A stretch of 64,000 nucleotides of DNA from Polynucleobacter sp. AP-Capit-er-40B-B4 (GCF_018882245.1 NZ_JACVOV010000002.1:558001-622000); one strand, 5' to 3'. Numbered from the stretch's first letter, positions 49,970 through 59,037 are shown. Notes: a model not told the origin generated them from the letters alone. Program-made: numbers and translations.

Positions 49970-49985
49970 ATCAACAAAGGAAGAA

Positions 49986-50270
49986 TTACTTCTTACGCTT
50001 ATTAACTGAATCTTTAAATGCCTTACCAGCAGAAAACTTAACAGTTTTCGCAGCAGCAATTTTGAGTGGCTCGCCAGTTTTTGGGTTACGACCCATACGT
50101 GCAGCACGTTTGCCAGAAGCAAAAGTACCAAAGCCGATCAGTTGTACTGAGTCACCTTTAGTAACAGCTTTGATGATTGTGTCGATAGCAGAATTCAATG
50201 CGAATTCAGCTTTGGCTTTAGAAATCTCCGCGTCGTCAGCAATCGCTGCGATTAGTTCGGCTTTGTTCAA
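49986..50270 (-). CDS. hupB: HU-family DNA-binding protein (TTG start)
   Basis: The correct start is probably TTG 50270, which has GGAG 6 nt upstream and gives a 94-residue protein [21 protein letters not shown]. An in-frame ATG at 50306 would add 12 residues that do not belong to HU. The core [33 protein letters not shown] is the DNA-binding arm region, and the tail is basic (KDSVNKRKK). HU compacts and bends DNA. Confidence 0.94.
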   Translation of the reverse strand: MNKAELIAAIADDAEISKAKAEFALNSAIDTIIKAVTKGDSVQLIGFGTFASGKRAARMGRNPKTGEPLKIAAAKTVKFSAGKAFKDSVNKRKK

Positions 50271-50383
50271 GTGAAGCTCCTTATAGATATTGATGTCAGC
50301 GCACATTACGCTTACATGATTTTAACCACAAAAAATTACAAAAATAAAGTTGCGTTACAGCAATTTTTTAATGCGACTACAAA

Positions 50384-50749
50384 CTACTCTTCCAAAACTG
50401 CGATATCAGAAACAAAATACTCCGTATCGCCAAAACAGGTTGTCGGCAAGCCGATGTGTTGCTCATACTTGAGAGCAACCTTTTTTCCTAAATTAGCATT
50501 TATTTTTTGCGCCACAGCATCTTCACGCACCGTAAAGAGGAATTTTTCTGACATAGTGCCGGGCATGGAAACCATGGCCAATTCACCCTCCCAGGTTTTG
50601 CATATATAGCCGCGATTAGAGAATTTCTGTACATATCCAGCACGCTCGCCACTTCCGTAGCTCCAATTCAGCATAGCCCATGTATAGACGGAAATACCCA
50701 CTAACCCAATTAAAACAAGGCTTAAGAGCCACTTTATAAAGCTATTCAT
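50384..50749 (-). CDS. Small membrane-anchored protein of unknown function
   Basis: The 121-residue protein has one N-terminal membrane helix (WLLSLVLIGLVGISVYTWAML). A soluble part follows with AGYVQKFSNRGYICKTWEGELAMVSMPG and a second cysteine in GLPTTCFGDTEY, which could pair with the first. I recognise the pattern GYVQKFSxRGxxCKTWEGEL from conserved bacterial proteins without a known role. It is isolated between HU and the LpxO-like gene. Confidence 0.75.
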   Translation of the reverse strand: MNSFIKWLLSLVLIGLVGISVYTWAMLNWSYGSGERAGYVQKFSNRGYICKTWEGELAMVSMPGTMSEKFLFTVREDAVAQKINANLGKKVALKYEQHIGLPTTCFGDTEYFVSDIAVLEE

Positions 50750-50902
50750 CAGAATTTCCTTGGTAAATCACCATACAAACCCTAGGCGGGTGCTTATATC
50801 TTCTATCAGAAGTATATGAGCATCTAGTTCCAAGAATTACTCTATTTGAGGCGGGTAACCAAATTAAAATACTAATAACAGCTTTAAATATAGATAAAAC
50901 TT
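50750..50902. other. AT-rich gap before the LpxO-like gene
   Basis: This stretch has no ORF, no tRNA and no clear promoter. A short inverted repeat (CTTCT 50800-50804 with AGAAG 50808-50812) lies mid-gap. Confidence 0.3.
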
Positions 50903-51805
50903 ATGGAAATCCGGCACATCATCTTTTTTATTTTTGTAGCGTCAGCTATTTACGTCTATTTCAGAGGAAAGGTGCGTTTTGGCATAGTAAGGTCCCTCAC
51001 TGACTATCAGGTACTTCTAGCACCAGTAAATACCCTGCTGTATCTCTTTTCAAAAGTAAAGGCCAGCGCCTTTGTTCCGGTTAGCCAATTTCCCGAGATG
51101 AAGCCTATTCACGAAAACTGGGAAACCATACGGCAAGAGGCGCTTTCTCTGCAGGAAGGCGGGTCAATTGCTGCTGCTACCGGATATAACGACATTGGCT
51201 TTAATTCCTTCTTTCGCACCGGCTGGAAGCGTTTTCACCTTTGCTGGTACGGAAAAGAGGTGCCATCAGCCCTAGCCAAGTGCCCAAAAACAGTCGCTCT
51301 ACTGAAGTCCATTCCCACCATCAAGGCGGCGATGTTCGCCTCACTGCCTCCTGGAGCAACTTTAGTGCGCCACCGAGACCCCTATGCGGGCTCCTTGCGC
51401 TATCACATCGGCCTGTCTACACCAAACAATCCTAAGTGTTTCATTGAGGTCGACGGAGAGCGCTATCACTGGAAAGATGGAGAAGCAGTAATTTTTGATG
51501 AAACTTACATTCACTTTGCCGCCAACGAAACCGATCAACAGAGGATCATTTTATTTTGCGACGTTGAGCGCCCGGTTTACACCAAAGTGGTTGAGTTATT
51601 CAATCGCTGGTTTGGGCGATATGTCATGAGCGCAGCCTCCTCTCAAAATGAAGAGGGTGAAAAAGTTGGGTTTGTAAATGTTCTGTTTACGTATTTTTAC
51701 CAACTTCGCGCGCAAGCCAAAAAGCTAAAAGCAAAACATCGCACTGTTTATTACGTAGGCAAATGGGTGCTCATTCTGGGAATTTTGTGGGCTATTTTTT
51801 GGTAG
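50903..51805 (+). CDS. Aspartyl/asparaginyl beta-hydroxylase family protein, LpxO-like
   Basis: The 300-residue protein has an N-terminal membrane segment and a C-terminal hydrophobic tail (WVLILGILWAIFW). In between lies a 2-oxoglutarate/Fe(II) dioxygenase with HRDPYAGSLRYHIGL (His157, Asp159) and ETYIHFAANETDQQR (His204, Arg214), which form the iron and oxoglutarate site. Length and membrane anchor match LpxO, which 2-hydroxylates a lipid A acyl chain. Because lipid A acyltransferase genes lie nearby, a lipid A role is likely but not proved. Confidence 0.85.
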   Translation: MEIRHIIFFIFVASAIYVYFRGKVRFGIVRSLTDYQVLLAPVNTLLYLFSKVKASAFVPVSQFPEMKPIHENWETIRQEALSLQEGGSIAAATGYNDIGFNSFFRTGWKRFHLCWYGKEVPSALAKCPKTVALLKSIPTIKAAMFASLPPGATLVRHRDPYAGSLRYHIGLSTPNNPKCFIEVDGERYHWKDGEAVIFDETYIHFAANETDQQRIILFCDVERPVYTKVVELFNRWFGRYVMSAASSQNEEGEKVGFVNVLFTYFYQLRAQAKKLKAKHRTVYYVGKWVLILGILWAIFW

Positions 51806-51819
51806 GCAAAGAATTAAAT

Positions 51820-52119
51820 TTAGGGGCTTAATAGCTGAACAATTTGTTCGGGGCTGATAGGGCCCCATATTTCTACTCTTTTCTTACGGCTATTTTGACC
51901 AGAAACAAATTGAATTTGCTTCTGGGGCACCCTTAACTGCTTAGAAAGCCAGGCCAATAAAAGTTCATTTGCCTTGTTTTCAAGGGCGGGTGCCTGTAGA
52001 GAAATTTTTAGACAACCATCATGCAAACCGACAACTTTGGTTTGCTTTGCCCCTGGTTGGCAATGCAAATTTAGGGTGATTCCGGTGGGAGTTTGTTTTA
52101 ACCAAATAGGTGTCATCAA
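51820..52119 (-). CDS. DUF167 (YggU-type) family protein
   Basis: The 99-residue protein has the DUF167 pattern: LNLHCQPGAKQTKVVGLHDGCLKISLQAPALENKANELLLAWLSKQLRVP and QNSRKKRVEIWG. Members are small conserved proteins without an agreed function. It is convergent with the LpxO-like gene and divergent from the carbonic anhydrase gene with a 19-bp gap. Confidence 0.9.
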   Translation of the reverse strand: MMTPIWLKQTPTGITLNLHCQPGAKQTKVVGLHDGCLKISLQAPALENKANELLLAWLSKQLRVPQKQIQFVSGQNSRKKRVEIWGPISPEQIVQLLSP

Positions 52120-52138
52120 AGTACTTTAAACTGAAACC

Positions 52139-52810
52139 ATGACGATGAAGAATTCCCAAGCCTTAGAGCAGCTATTTACAAACAATCGCAACTGGGCTGA
52201 AAGCATGGTGGCCAAGGATGCCAACTTCTTTAAGCGCTTAGTTTCTCAACAAGCTCCGGAATATCTTTGGATAGGCTGCTCTGATAGTCGAGTACCAGCA
52301 AATGACATTGTTAACTTATTGCCTGGTGAATTATTTGTACATCGAAATGTTGCAAACGTAGTTGTCCATACAGACTTAAATTGCTTGTCGGTTATTCAAT
52401 TTGCTATCGATTTGCTTAAAGTGAAGCACATACTGGTGGTTGGTCATTATGGCTGCTCCGGCGTACATGCAGCATTAGCAGATAAGCGGGTTGGCCTTGC
52501 CGATAATTGGTTACGCCACGTTAAAGATGTACATCAAAAACATGAACGCTATCTGGGTGACATGATCCCAACTCCAAAACGTCAAGATCGCTTATGCGAG
52601 CTCAACGTGATTGAGCAAGTAGTGAACGTTTGTGAAACCACCATCGTGCAAGATGCATGGGCGCGCGGACAAGATCTAACGGTTCACGGTTGGGCTTACC
52701 GACTTGAGACTGGCCTTGTAAATGATCTGGGTATGTCTAGCAGCTCAATCGAAGAAATGACTGAGCGCTACGCAAAGTCAGTAAAGCGATACGAACTAGA
52801 ACAAAACTGA
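52139..52810 (+). CDS. can: Beta-class carbonic anhydrase
   Basis: The 223-residue enzyme has zinc ligands Cys47 and Asp49 in WIGCSDSRVPAN, and His103 and Cys106 in VVGHYGCSG. It also has GELFVHRNVANVV and WAYRLETG. It interconverts CO2 and bicarbonate for biosynthetic carboxylations. Its TGA is followed directly by the TTG start of the third LpxL-like gene. Confidence 0.96.
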   Translation: MTMKNSQALEQLFTNNRNWAESMVAKDANFFKRLVSQQAPEYLWIGCSDSRVPANDIVNLLPGELFVHRNVANVVVHTDLNCLSVIQFAIDLLKVKHILVVGHYGCSGVHAALADKRVGLADNWLRHVKDVHQKHERYLGDMIPTPKRQDRLCELNVIEQVVNVCETTIVQDAWARGQDLTVHGWAYRLETGLVNDLGMSSSSIEEMTERYAKSVKRYELEQN

Positions 52811-52811
52811 T

Positions 52812-53711
52812 TTGCTCAAATCCATTTCCAATCAAGTAGTTGTTGCGCTACTCAAGATTCTTGCGCTGCTACCTTATAAATTATTAGTTGCCATTGGATA
52901 TGGGCTTGGCTTTATAGCTGCTCGCATTCCCAGCGATAGAAATCGGGTCGTTAAAACCAATCTTCGCCTATGCTTTCCGCAATTAAACTCTGCAGAAATT
53001 GACAGCTTAAGCAAACAACACTGGCGTTTACTGGGCCGTAGCCTTGTAGAGAAAAGCATTATTTGGTGCGGGAGCTCTAAACAGTTGAGTAATATGATCG
53101 AGGTGAAGTCAGCAGTAGATCTTTCTAGCAAAAAACCTCGAATTTTAGTGAATATGCACTTCACTGGAATTGAAGGCAGCATTATTTTGAGTGCGCTTTG
53201 CAAAGAAAAACACTGGCCACGAACTTCCGGATTTTTTCAAAGAATGAAAAATCCATTTTTTAATAAGAAAATTGTGGAATGGCGCAATCGATTTGGTGGC
53301 AACTCTATTGATCGACAGGGGAATGTGAAAGCCATCATTCGAGAAATTCGCAACGGTGACTTCATTATCATTGCGCCGGATATTGATTTAGGCCTCAAAG
53401 ATTCTGAGTTCGTGCCATTTTTTGGAATTCAAACCAATACAATCACAACGATTTCTCGCTTAGCCAAAATTACAGGCGCCGATGTTTGTCTAATGACAAC
53501 TACTTTGAAGGCGGATGAATCTGGATATCTCTGTGAAATTAAAGAGCCAATAGAAAATTTTCCCGGGGAAGATCCAAAATCAGACACGGCTCGACTTAAC
53601 CAATATTTTGAAGATGAAATTCGACTTCGGCCGGCTGAATACTACTGGGTGCACAAGCGCTTCAAAAACCGTCCCGACAACAGTCCAAGCCCCTATAACC
53701 CTTCTATCTAG
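52812..53711 (+). CDS. LpxL/HtrB-family acyltransferase, paralogue of the one at 29589 (TTG start)
   Basis: This 299-residue protein starts at TTG 52812, one base after the carbonic anhydrase stop. It aligns end to end with the protein at 29589. Shared blocks include [73 protein letters not shown] and [15 protein letters not shown]. The catalytic HX4E is in NMHFTGIEGS. Residues around the motif differ (NPHFVGLEG versus NMHFTGIEG), so acyl length or substrate may differ. It is the third LpxL-like enzyme in the window. Confidence 0.92.
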   Translation: MLKSISNQVVVALLKILALLPYKLLVAIGYGLGFIAARIPSDRNRVVKTNLRLCFPQLNSAEIDSLSKQHWRLLGRSLVEKSIIWCGSSKQLSNMIEVKSAVDLSSKKPRILVNMHFTGIEGSIILSALCKEKHWPRTSGFFQRMKNPFFNKKIVEWRNRFGGNSIDRQGNVKAIIREIRNGDFIIIAPDIDLGLKDSEFVPFFGIQTNTITTISRLAKITGADVCLMTTTLKADESGYLCEIKEPIENFPGEDPKSDTARLNQYFEDEIRLRPAEYYWVHKRFKNRPDNSPSPYNPSI

Positions 53712-53736
53712 AGGTCTTTTGTCCTATCATTAAGGG

Positions 53737-54489
53737 ATGACTGAACGTATTGGGCTATTCGCCGATCTCCACAGCAATTTAGAGGCTTTTGAAGCCTGCA
53801 TGGAGCGCGCGCAAGAACTTGGCGTAACCCGGATGGTTTTCTTGGGCGACCTTGTTGGTTATAACGCTGACCCAGTAGCGCTGATTGATCGAATTGCAGA
53901 TCTTGTTGATAGCAAAAAGGCCATTGCCATTCTGGGCAATCATGATGAAGCGATTTTTAAAGATAGTCGCAGCCAAATGAACGCGAGCGCAAATGCCGCC
54001 ATTGAGTGGACTAAGTCTCAGCTCAATTCTGGGCATGTGGCGTTTCTTAAAAATTTACCGCTGATCATTCAAGAAGATCGGGTTTGCTTTGTCCATGCCT
54101 CTGCACATAATCCGGGAGATTGGAATTACATCACCGACAGCATGAGCGCTTGGCGCTGCGCACAAAACTCCGGGAAAAGTTACACCTTTGTTGGCCATGC
54201 GCACGAACAAGCCTTGTTTTATCAAAGTGCCGTTGGCAAACTCATACGCTTTGAACCGCATCCTGGCGATGAAATTCCAGTTCTGCACCATCGTCAATGG
54301 GTAGGGGTTGTAGGCTCGCTTGGTCAACCCAGAGATGGAAATCCGGAAGCCTGTTTTGCCATTTTTGAGCCCGAAGCTGAAGTGCTGACGTTTCATCGCA
54401 CGCCCTATGATCACTTTACTGCAGCAGATAAAGTGCGTCGTGCAGGCCTACCAGAAGACCTAGCAAACCGCCTCATTACTGGCAAGTAA
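53737..54489 (+). CDS. Metallophosphoesterase (YfcE/MJ0936-like)
   Basis: The 250-residue calcineurin-like enzyme has all five metal motifs: FADLHSNLEAFEA (DxH), FLGDLVGYNADP (GD), ILGNHDEAIF (GNHD), CFVHASAHNP and FVGHAHEQALF (GHxH). It probably hydrolyses a phosphodiester or a phosphoprotein. It stands 5 nt before a Ser/Thr kinase gene, so a kinase-phosphatase pair is possible, though this fold is mostly used on nucleotides. Confidence 0.88.
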   Translation: MTERIGLFADLHSNLEAFEACMERAQELGVTRMVFLGDLVGYNADPVALIDRIADLVDSKKAIAILGNHDEAIFKDSRSQMNASANAAIEWTKSQLNSGHVAFLKNLPLIIQEDRVCFVHASAHNPGDWNYITDSMSAWRCAQNSGKSYTFVGHAHEQALFYQSAVGKLIRFEPHPGDEIPVLHHRQWVGVVGSLGQPRDGNPEACFAIFEPEAEVLTFHRTPYDHFTAADKVRRAGLPEDLANRLITGK

Positions 54490-54494
54490 ATCTA

Positions 54495-55913
54495 ATGGCC
54501 ATTAATACCGACATTGAAGCAGTAGACGATATATTTCAAGAGGGTAAAGTAGTTGATGGATTTACTCTGGGCAAAGAGGTTCATCGCGGCGGAATGGCCA
54601 GCCTCTTTTCAGCAACTAAAGAAGGTATTAACGTACCCATTCTGCTAAAGATTCCGCGCGTTGGTAGAGCCCAGCCAGTAGAAAGTTTGATCGGCTTTGA
54701 AACCGAGCTAACCATCCTGCGCTCTCTTAAAAGTCCCTATGTTCCTCAATATTTGGGCTCTGGCAATATGGCCACACGCCCTTATATTGCAATGGAAAGA
54801 GTCGAAGGGCGCCCTCTCGAAGACTACATCAAAGAAGGTAAGGTTTTTACAATCGATGAAGTTGTTCGCATCGGAGTAGATCTTGCACAAGCAGTTCAAT
54901 CACTTCACTCTCAAGATGCAATACATCTAGATATCAAGCCTGAAAATATTTTGATTGATGACAAGGGCAAATTAACACTTATTGATTTTGGTTTATCGCA
55001 TCATGCTCGCTATCCAGATTTGCTTGCAGAAGAAATGCGTAAGGGTGTTGGATCTGCGCCTTATATTTCTCCCGAGCAAGTAGCTGGAATTCGCTCAGAT
55101 TCGCGCAGTGATATTTTTTCTATCGGCGCAATCATGTATGAGTTACTTACAGGCGAACTGCCATTCGGCAATCCACAAACAATGAGTGGCCTACGAAGAC
55201 GAATGTGGGCTGAGCCTTTTCCACCGCGCGCAATTCGCAGAGAAATTCCACGCTGGCTTCAAGAGGTAGTATTGAGATGTCTAGAGCCTCGTGCAGCCGA
55301 TCGCTACCAAAGTGCTGCTCGCTTGCGACAGGTATTGCGTGATCCTGAGGGTGTAACACTTACCGAACGGGCCGATCGTGTTGAGCCGCCTAGTTTTTGG
55401 CAAAACCTCAAGGGCATGTTCAAAGCCGCTGGCTATGAACCATCCCCAAGTCCGCGCCCAAGTATGGGTAACTTTGATGCGCCCCTGATGATTGCTGCAA
55501 TTGATACACGCCAATCAGACGAAGACTTAAGAGAGCGCATGCAAATTACTGCGAAGAACCTATTGCAAGCTTATCCCGAAAGTAGATTGGTTTGCTTAAG
55601 CACTATTAGCAGCACTCCAACGTTCGAGGGCAACCAAGAGAATGAGACTGCCAGTGGCATTGTGCGTGGCCACTTAGTACAACTGATGGATTGGGCCAAA
55701 CCACTAAAGCTGCCGCCAGAGAGAATCTCTTATCACGTGCTAGAAGCACTTGATCCCGCCTCACGGATTGTTGAGTTTGCCAAAGATAATGATGCATCCC
55801 TCATTCTCATTGGCGCATCACATAAGTTACCCAACAAGGTAACGCCTTGGAGAACTTCCATGACGAAGATCGTCGAGGAAGCCCCCTGCAGTGTGCACAT
55901 TGTCAGGACTTAA
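54495..55913 (+). CDS. Hanks-type Ser/Thr protein kinase fused to a universal stress protein domain
   Basis: The 472-residue protein has an N-terminal kinase domain: a glycine-poor loop HRGGMASLF, Lys52 (LLKIPR), Glu70, the catalytic HLDIKPEN (Asp146), DFGLS (Asp164) and SPEQ. HLD replaces the usual HRD, typical of some bacterial kinases. After a proline-rich linker (about 310-325) there is a UspA domain (about 329-472), with its nucleotide-loop motif in LILIGASHKLPNKVTPWRTSMTKIVEEAPCSVHIVR. No membrane helix is present, so it is cytosolic. It is 5 nt from the phosphoesterase gene; the ligand bound by the Usp part is unknown. Confidence 0.93.
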   Translation: MAINTDIEAVDDIFQEGKVVDGFTLGKEVHRGGMASLFSATKEGINVPILLKIPRVGRAQPVESLIGFETELTILRSLKSPYVPQYLGSGNMATRPYIAMERVEGRPLEDYIKEGKVFTIDEVVRIGVDLAQAVQSLHSQDAIHLDIKPENILIDDKGKLTLIDFGLSHHARYPDLLAEEMRKGVGSAPYISPEQVAGIRSDSRSDIFSIGAIMYELLTGELPFGNPQTMSGLRRRMWAEPFPPRAIRREIPRWLQEVVLRCLEPRAADRYQSAARLRQVLRDPEGVTLTERADRVEPPSFWQNLKGMFKAAGYEPSPSPRPSMGNFDAPLMIAAIDTRQSDEDLRERMQITAKNLLQAYPESRLVCLSTISSTPTFEGNQENETASGIVRGHLVQLMDWAKPLKLPPERISYHVLEALDPASRIVEFAKDNDASLILIGASHKLPNKVTPWRTSMTKIVEEAPCSVHIVRT

Positions 55914-55963
55914 GATGGTTTCTATTGCCTCCCCGTGGGCGGTAATTGACGGATAATGCAGGG

Positions 55964-56701
55964 ATGGAAGAAAAAGTACGCGTCTCAAAATTACTCTCTG
56001 AGCTAGGTCTTTGCTCACGTCGCGAAGCGGACTCATATATTGAGCAAGGCCTCGTAACGGTAGATGGTGAAGTGGTGAATGAGTTAGGGGTTCGCGCTTT
56101 CCGTCATCAAAAAATTGAACTTCAATCTGGTGCCAAGGCACAACAAGCCTCTCGCATCACCGTGATTTTGAATAAGCCCGTTGGATATATCTCTCATTAC
56201 GACGATGAGCAGGAATACCAACCTGCAGCCTCTCTAATCACCCCTGAAAATTACTTTGCCAGCCCATTAGATAAGGGCAGAAGTCCACGCTTCAACACCA
56301 AAGGTCTGGCTCCAGCAGGAAGGCTAGATATTGATTCCACCGGCATGCTGGTCCTCACTCAAGATGGGCGTATAGCCAAGCTATTGATCGGTGAAAATAG
56401 TCCGATTGAAAAAGAGTATTTAGTGCGCGTTGAAGGCTTACTTTCTTTCGAAGATTTGGATCGTTTAAGACATGGTCTATCGCTAGACGGTGTAGAACTT
56501 AAGCCGGCACAAGTAAGTTGGCAAAATGAAGATCAGCTTCGCTTTGTTTTGCGTGAAGGTCGTAAACGCCAAATTCGCCGGATGTGTGAGATGGTGGGTC
56601 TTAAGGTGTTGGGCCTCAAACGCGTCAGAATGGGTCGCATCTCATTGGGGCCCCTACCTCCAGGCCAATGGCGCTACGTAAGGCCTGAAGAGCAATTCTG
56701 A
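55964..56701 (+). CDS. RsuA/RluB/E/F-family rRNA pseudouridine synthase
   Basis: The protein (245 residues from ATG 55964; an in-frame TTG at 55946 is possible) has an S4 RNA-binding domain: RVSKLLSELGLCSRREADSYIEQGLVTVDGE. The catalytic Asp is in GRLDIDSTGMLVLTQDG, and the C-terminal part has REGRKRQIRRMCEMVGLKVLGLKRVRMGRISLG. It converts a uridine in rRNA to pseudouridine; which one cannot be told from sequence. It precedes the RF3 gene by about 50 nt. Confidence 0.9.
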   Translation: MEEKVRVSKLLSELGLCSRREADSYIEQGLVTVDGEVVNELGVRAFRHQKIELQSGAKAQQASRITVILNKPVGYISHYDDEQEYQPAASLITPENYFASPLDKGRSPRFNTKGLAPAGRLDIDSTGMLVLTQDGRIAKLLIGENSPIEKEYLVRVEGLLSFEDLDRLRHGLSLDGVELKPAQVSWQNEDQLRFVLREGRKRQIRRMCEMVGLKVLGLKRVRMGRISLGPLPPGQWRYVRPEEQF

Positions 56702-56752
56702 AGCCTCACACCCGCTTATAATTGCGACCAAACTTAGATTAAGTGGCGCAAA

Positions 56753-58387
56753 ATTACCATCGAAACCTCCATCCCCAGCACGCCAGGCGCAGAAGTACTT
56801 AGACGTCGCAGCTTCGCCATCATCTCTCACCCAGATGCGGGTAAAACTACGCTTACTGAAAAATTACTGCTCTATGCGGGCGCCATTCAAATTGCAGGTA
56901 GTGTTAAAGCACGTAAAGCAAGTCGCCATGCAACCTCCGACTGGATGGAGATTGAAAAACAACGGGGTATTTCTGTAGCAAGCTCTGTGATGCAGATGGA
57001 ATATCGCGATTGCATCATTAACCTGTTAGACACTCCGGGTCACCAAGATTTCTCAGAAGATACTTACCGAGTATTGACTGCAGTTGACTCTGCTCTTATG
57101 GTGATTGATGCTGCTAATGGCGTTGAATCTCAAACATTACGCTTGCTTGAAGTATGCCGCGCGCGCAATACACCTATTGTCACCTTCATCAACAAGATGG
57201 ACCGTGAAGTAAAGCCACCAATGGAATTAATGGATGAGATCGAAAACGCTCTCGGCATTGAAGTGGTTCCATTTACCTGGCCAGTTGGCATGGGCAAGTC
57301 TTTTGCTGGCGTGATCGACATTGCCAATATGCGAATGCGGATGTTCAAGGCTGGCGAGGATCGCGTTACCGAAGACTCCCATGCAGTAGTTGATGTAAAT
57401 GATCCTGCCCTTAAAGAGCGCCTGGGGGCCGATCTAGAAAACGCTTTGGCTGAAGTGGCGCTTATCAAAGAAGCGATGCCTGCATTTGATCTAGAAGCGT
57501 TTTTAGCAGGGCGTCAATCCCCAGTCTTCTTTGGCTCCGCAATCAACAACTTCGGCGTGCGTGAGATTCTCAATACACTGGTTGAGTTAGCGCCATCGCC
57601 TGGTTCACGCAAAGCATTGCAACGTGAAGTCAGCCCTGCAGAAAACAAATTCTCAGCAGTCGTATTCAAGATTCAGGCCAACATGGATCCAGCGCATCGA
57701 GACCGAGTAGCATTTTTAAGAATTTGCTCTGGTCATTTTCAGCGTGGTATGAAACTCAAAATTTGCCGCAATGGTAAAGAGGTGCGCACCAATAATGCAC
57801 TTTCCTTCTTGTCACAAAGACGCGATATTTTGGATGAAGCATTTCCTGGCGACATCATTGGCTTACCCAATCATGGCTTGCTTCGTCTTGGCGACACATT
57901 AACTGAAGGCGAACAGCTACAGTTCACAGGTCTACCATTTTTTGCGCCTGAAATTTTCCGCATGGTTGAGTCTGCGGATCCGCTGCGTTCTAAACAATTG
58001 CGGACTGGACTAATGCAATTAGGCGAAGAAGGCGCCATTCAAGTCTTCAGACCAATGGCTGGAGGCACGATGTTGCTGGGCGCATTTGGCCAGCTTCAAT
58101 TTGAAGTAGTCAGTCACCGACTCCAAACCGAATATGGCGCAGAGGTACGTCTATTGCCTGCTCGCTACAGTTTGGCGCGCTGGGTTAGCTCAGATGACCC
58201 TGTTGCTCTGAAGAAATTTACCCAAGAAAATATCCATCGCATGGCCGAAGATGTTGTAGGCGCATCCGTCTTCTTGGCATCACATAAATCTGAATTGGAT
58301 GTTGCTCAACAACGATGGGAATCGATTCAATTCCACGCCCTGAGAGAGCACGCTGGCCTAATTTATCAATCGGATTTGGCAGGCTAA
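56753..58387 (+). CDS. prfC: Peptide chain release factor 3, non-canonical start
   Basis: The frame from 56738 to 58387 encodes RF3: RRRSFAIISHPDAGKTTLTEKLLLYAGAIQIAGSVKARKASRHATSDWMEIEKQRGISVASS, LLDTPGHQDFSEDT and INKMDREV. The first ATG (56945) is beyond the P-loop, and the in-frame TAG at 56735 bars an earlier start. No ATG, GTG or TTG lies between that TAG and the P-loop. The best candidate is ATT 56753 (reading MTIETSIPSTPGAEVLRRR, 544 residues), compared with about 529 in E. coli. It recycles RF1/RF2 after termination using GTP. A base error or a rare initiator is implied. Confidence 0.85.
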   Translation: MTIETSIPSTPGAEVLRRRSFAIISHPDAGKTTLTEKLLLYAGAIQIAGSVKARKASRHATSDWMEIEKQRGISVASSVMQMEYRDCIINLLDTPGHQDFSEDTYRVLTAVDSALMVIDAANGVESQTLRLLEVCRARNTPIVTFINKMDREVKPPMELMDEIENALGIEVVPFTWPVGMGKSFAGVIDIANMRMRMFKAGEDRVTEDSHAVVDVNDPALKERLGADLENALAEVALIKEAMPAFDLEAFLAGRQSPVFFGSAINNFGVREILNTLVELAPSPGSRKALQREVSPAENKFSAVVFKIQANMDPAHRDRVAFLRICSGHFQRGMKLKICRNGKEVRTNNALSFLSQRRDILDEAFPGDIIGLPNHGLLRLGDTLTEGEQLQFTGLPFFAPEIFRMVESADPLRSKQLRTGLMQLGEEGAIQVFRPMAGGTMLLGAFGQLQFEVVSHRLQTEYGAEVRLLPARYSLARWVSSDDPVALKKFTQENIHRMAEDVVGASVFLASHKSELDVAQQRWESIQFHALREHAGLIYQSDLAG

Positions 58388-58419
58388 TTAGCCAACCGCC
58401 TCAATAAATTAACGAGGCG
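58382..58419. terminator. Possible terminator between RF3 and the small lipoprotein gene
   Basis: A perfect 12-bp palindrome (58382-58393) holds the RF3 stop. A 6-bp stem with an 11-nt loop (58397-58402 with 58414-58419) follows. There is no strong T run, so this is a weak call. Confidence 0.4.
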
Positions 58420-58654
58420 CCTTGCAATCAAACACGGCAACCAACTGAGTATCACTGCTTCTGAAAGAAGCCGTCTTACCGTATTGCGCACAATACGCAT
58501 TTGCCTTTTTTGTTAACTGCTCCATCGATTCTCCGCTACTATTTAAGAAAGTAACGTGATTAGAGTCAGAGGCATCGGTATACACCGCAGCACAAGCACT
58601 CAATACCAATATGCAGCTCACGCTAGGTATAAAAATTTTTAGCAGTACGTTCAT
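58409..58654 (-). CDS. Small lipoprotein of unknown function
   Basis: The 81-residue product has a lipoprotein signal with lipobox LSAC (lipidated Cys near residue 21), then AAVYTDASDSNHVTFLNSSGESMEQLTKKANAYCAQYGKTASFRS and a final Cys. The Cys-Cys spacing resembles that of the lipoprotein at 4852 (MxFATKTCRND...YRFKCVKAE). Both may belong to one small-lipoprotein family with a disulfide, without a known role. Confidence 0.7.
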   Translation of the reverse strand: MNVLLKIFIPSVSCILVLSACAAVYTDASDSNHVTFLNSSGESMEQLTKKANAYCAQYGKTASFRSSDTQLVAVFDCKAPR

Positions 58655-58675
58655 TTAGCACTCACTCAGATGTAT

Positions 58676-58912
58676 TTAGGATTTATTAGAGCCCAGCTTT
58701 TGTAAAATCTTTGCAGTAATTTTGCTTGCAGTTGGTCTGTAAATCAAAATGCAGACAATCGCCACTGGATAGGCTACGACCCAAACCTCAAGCCATAACC
58801 AAAAGAAATTTCCTGCTGGACCGACTCGTACAAAAGTAGTGGCCAGCGTAATGCTGAGAGACATTAAGAAGCCCATTACAAGGGCAAAAACTAAACTGGG
58901 AAAATTCATCAT
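58676..58912 (-). CDS. DUF2798 small membrane protein
   Basis: The 78-residue protein has two membrane helices: SLVFALVMGFLMSLSITLATTFV and FFWLWLEVWVVAYPVAIVCILIYRP, then a basic tail. MSLxIT, WLxxW and VAYPVA are typical of DUF2798. Its function is unknown. Confidence 0.8.
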   Translation of the reverse strand: MMNFPSLVFALVMGFLMSLSITLATTFVRVGPAGNFFWLWLEVWVVAYPVAIVCILIYRPTASKITAKILQKLGSNKS

Positions 58913-59037
58913 GGGTACATCATAGCTTCTGCAGGTGTTAACTGTTATTCTGGACTGTGATCACTATTGTGCGCCCTAGATAGGGGAATCTCTGAAGCAA
59001 GCATTGAGATTCATCATTCCATTACTCTAGGAAATTT

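Noticed and set aside
56945..58387. RF3 starting at ATG 56945
   Set aside because: This would delete the P-loop, so the protein could not bind GTP; the open frame continues upstream with conserved RF3 sequence.
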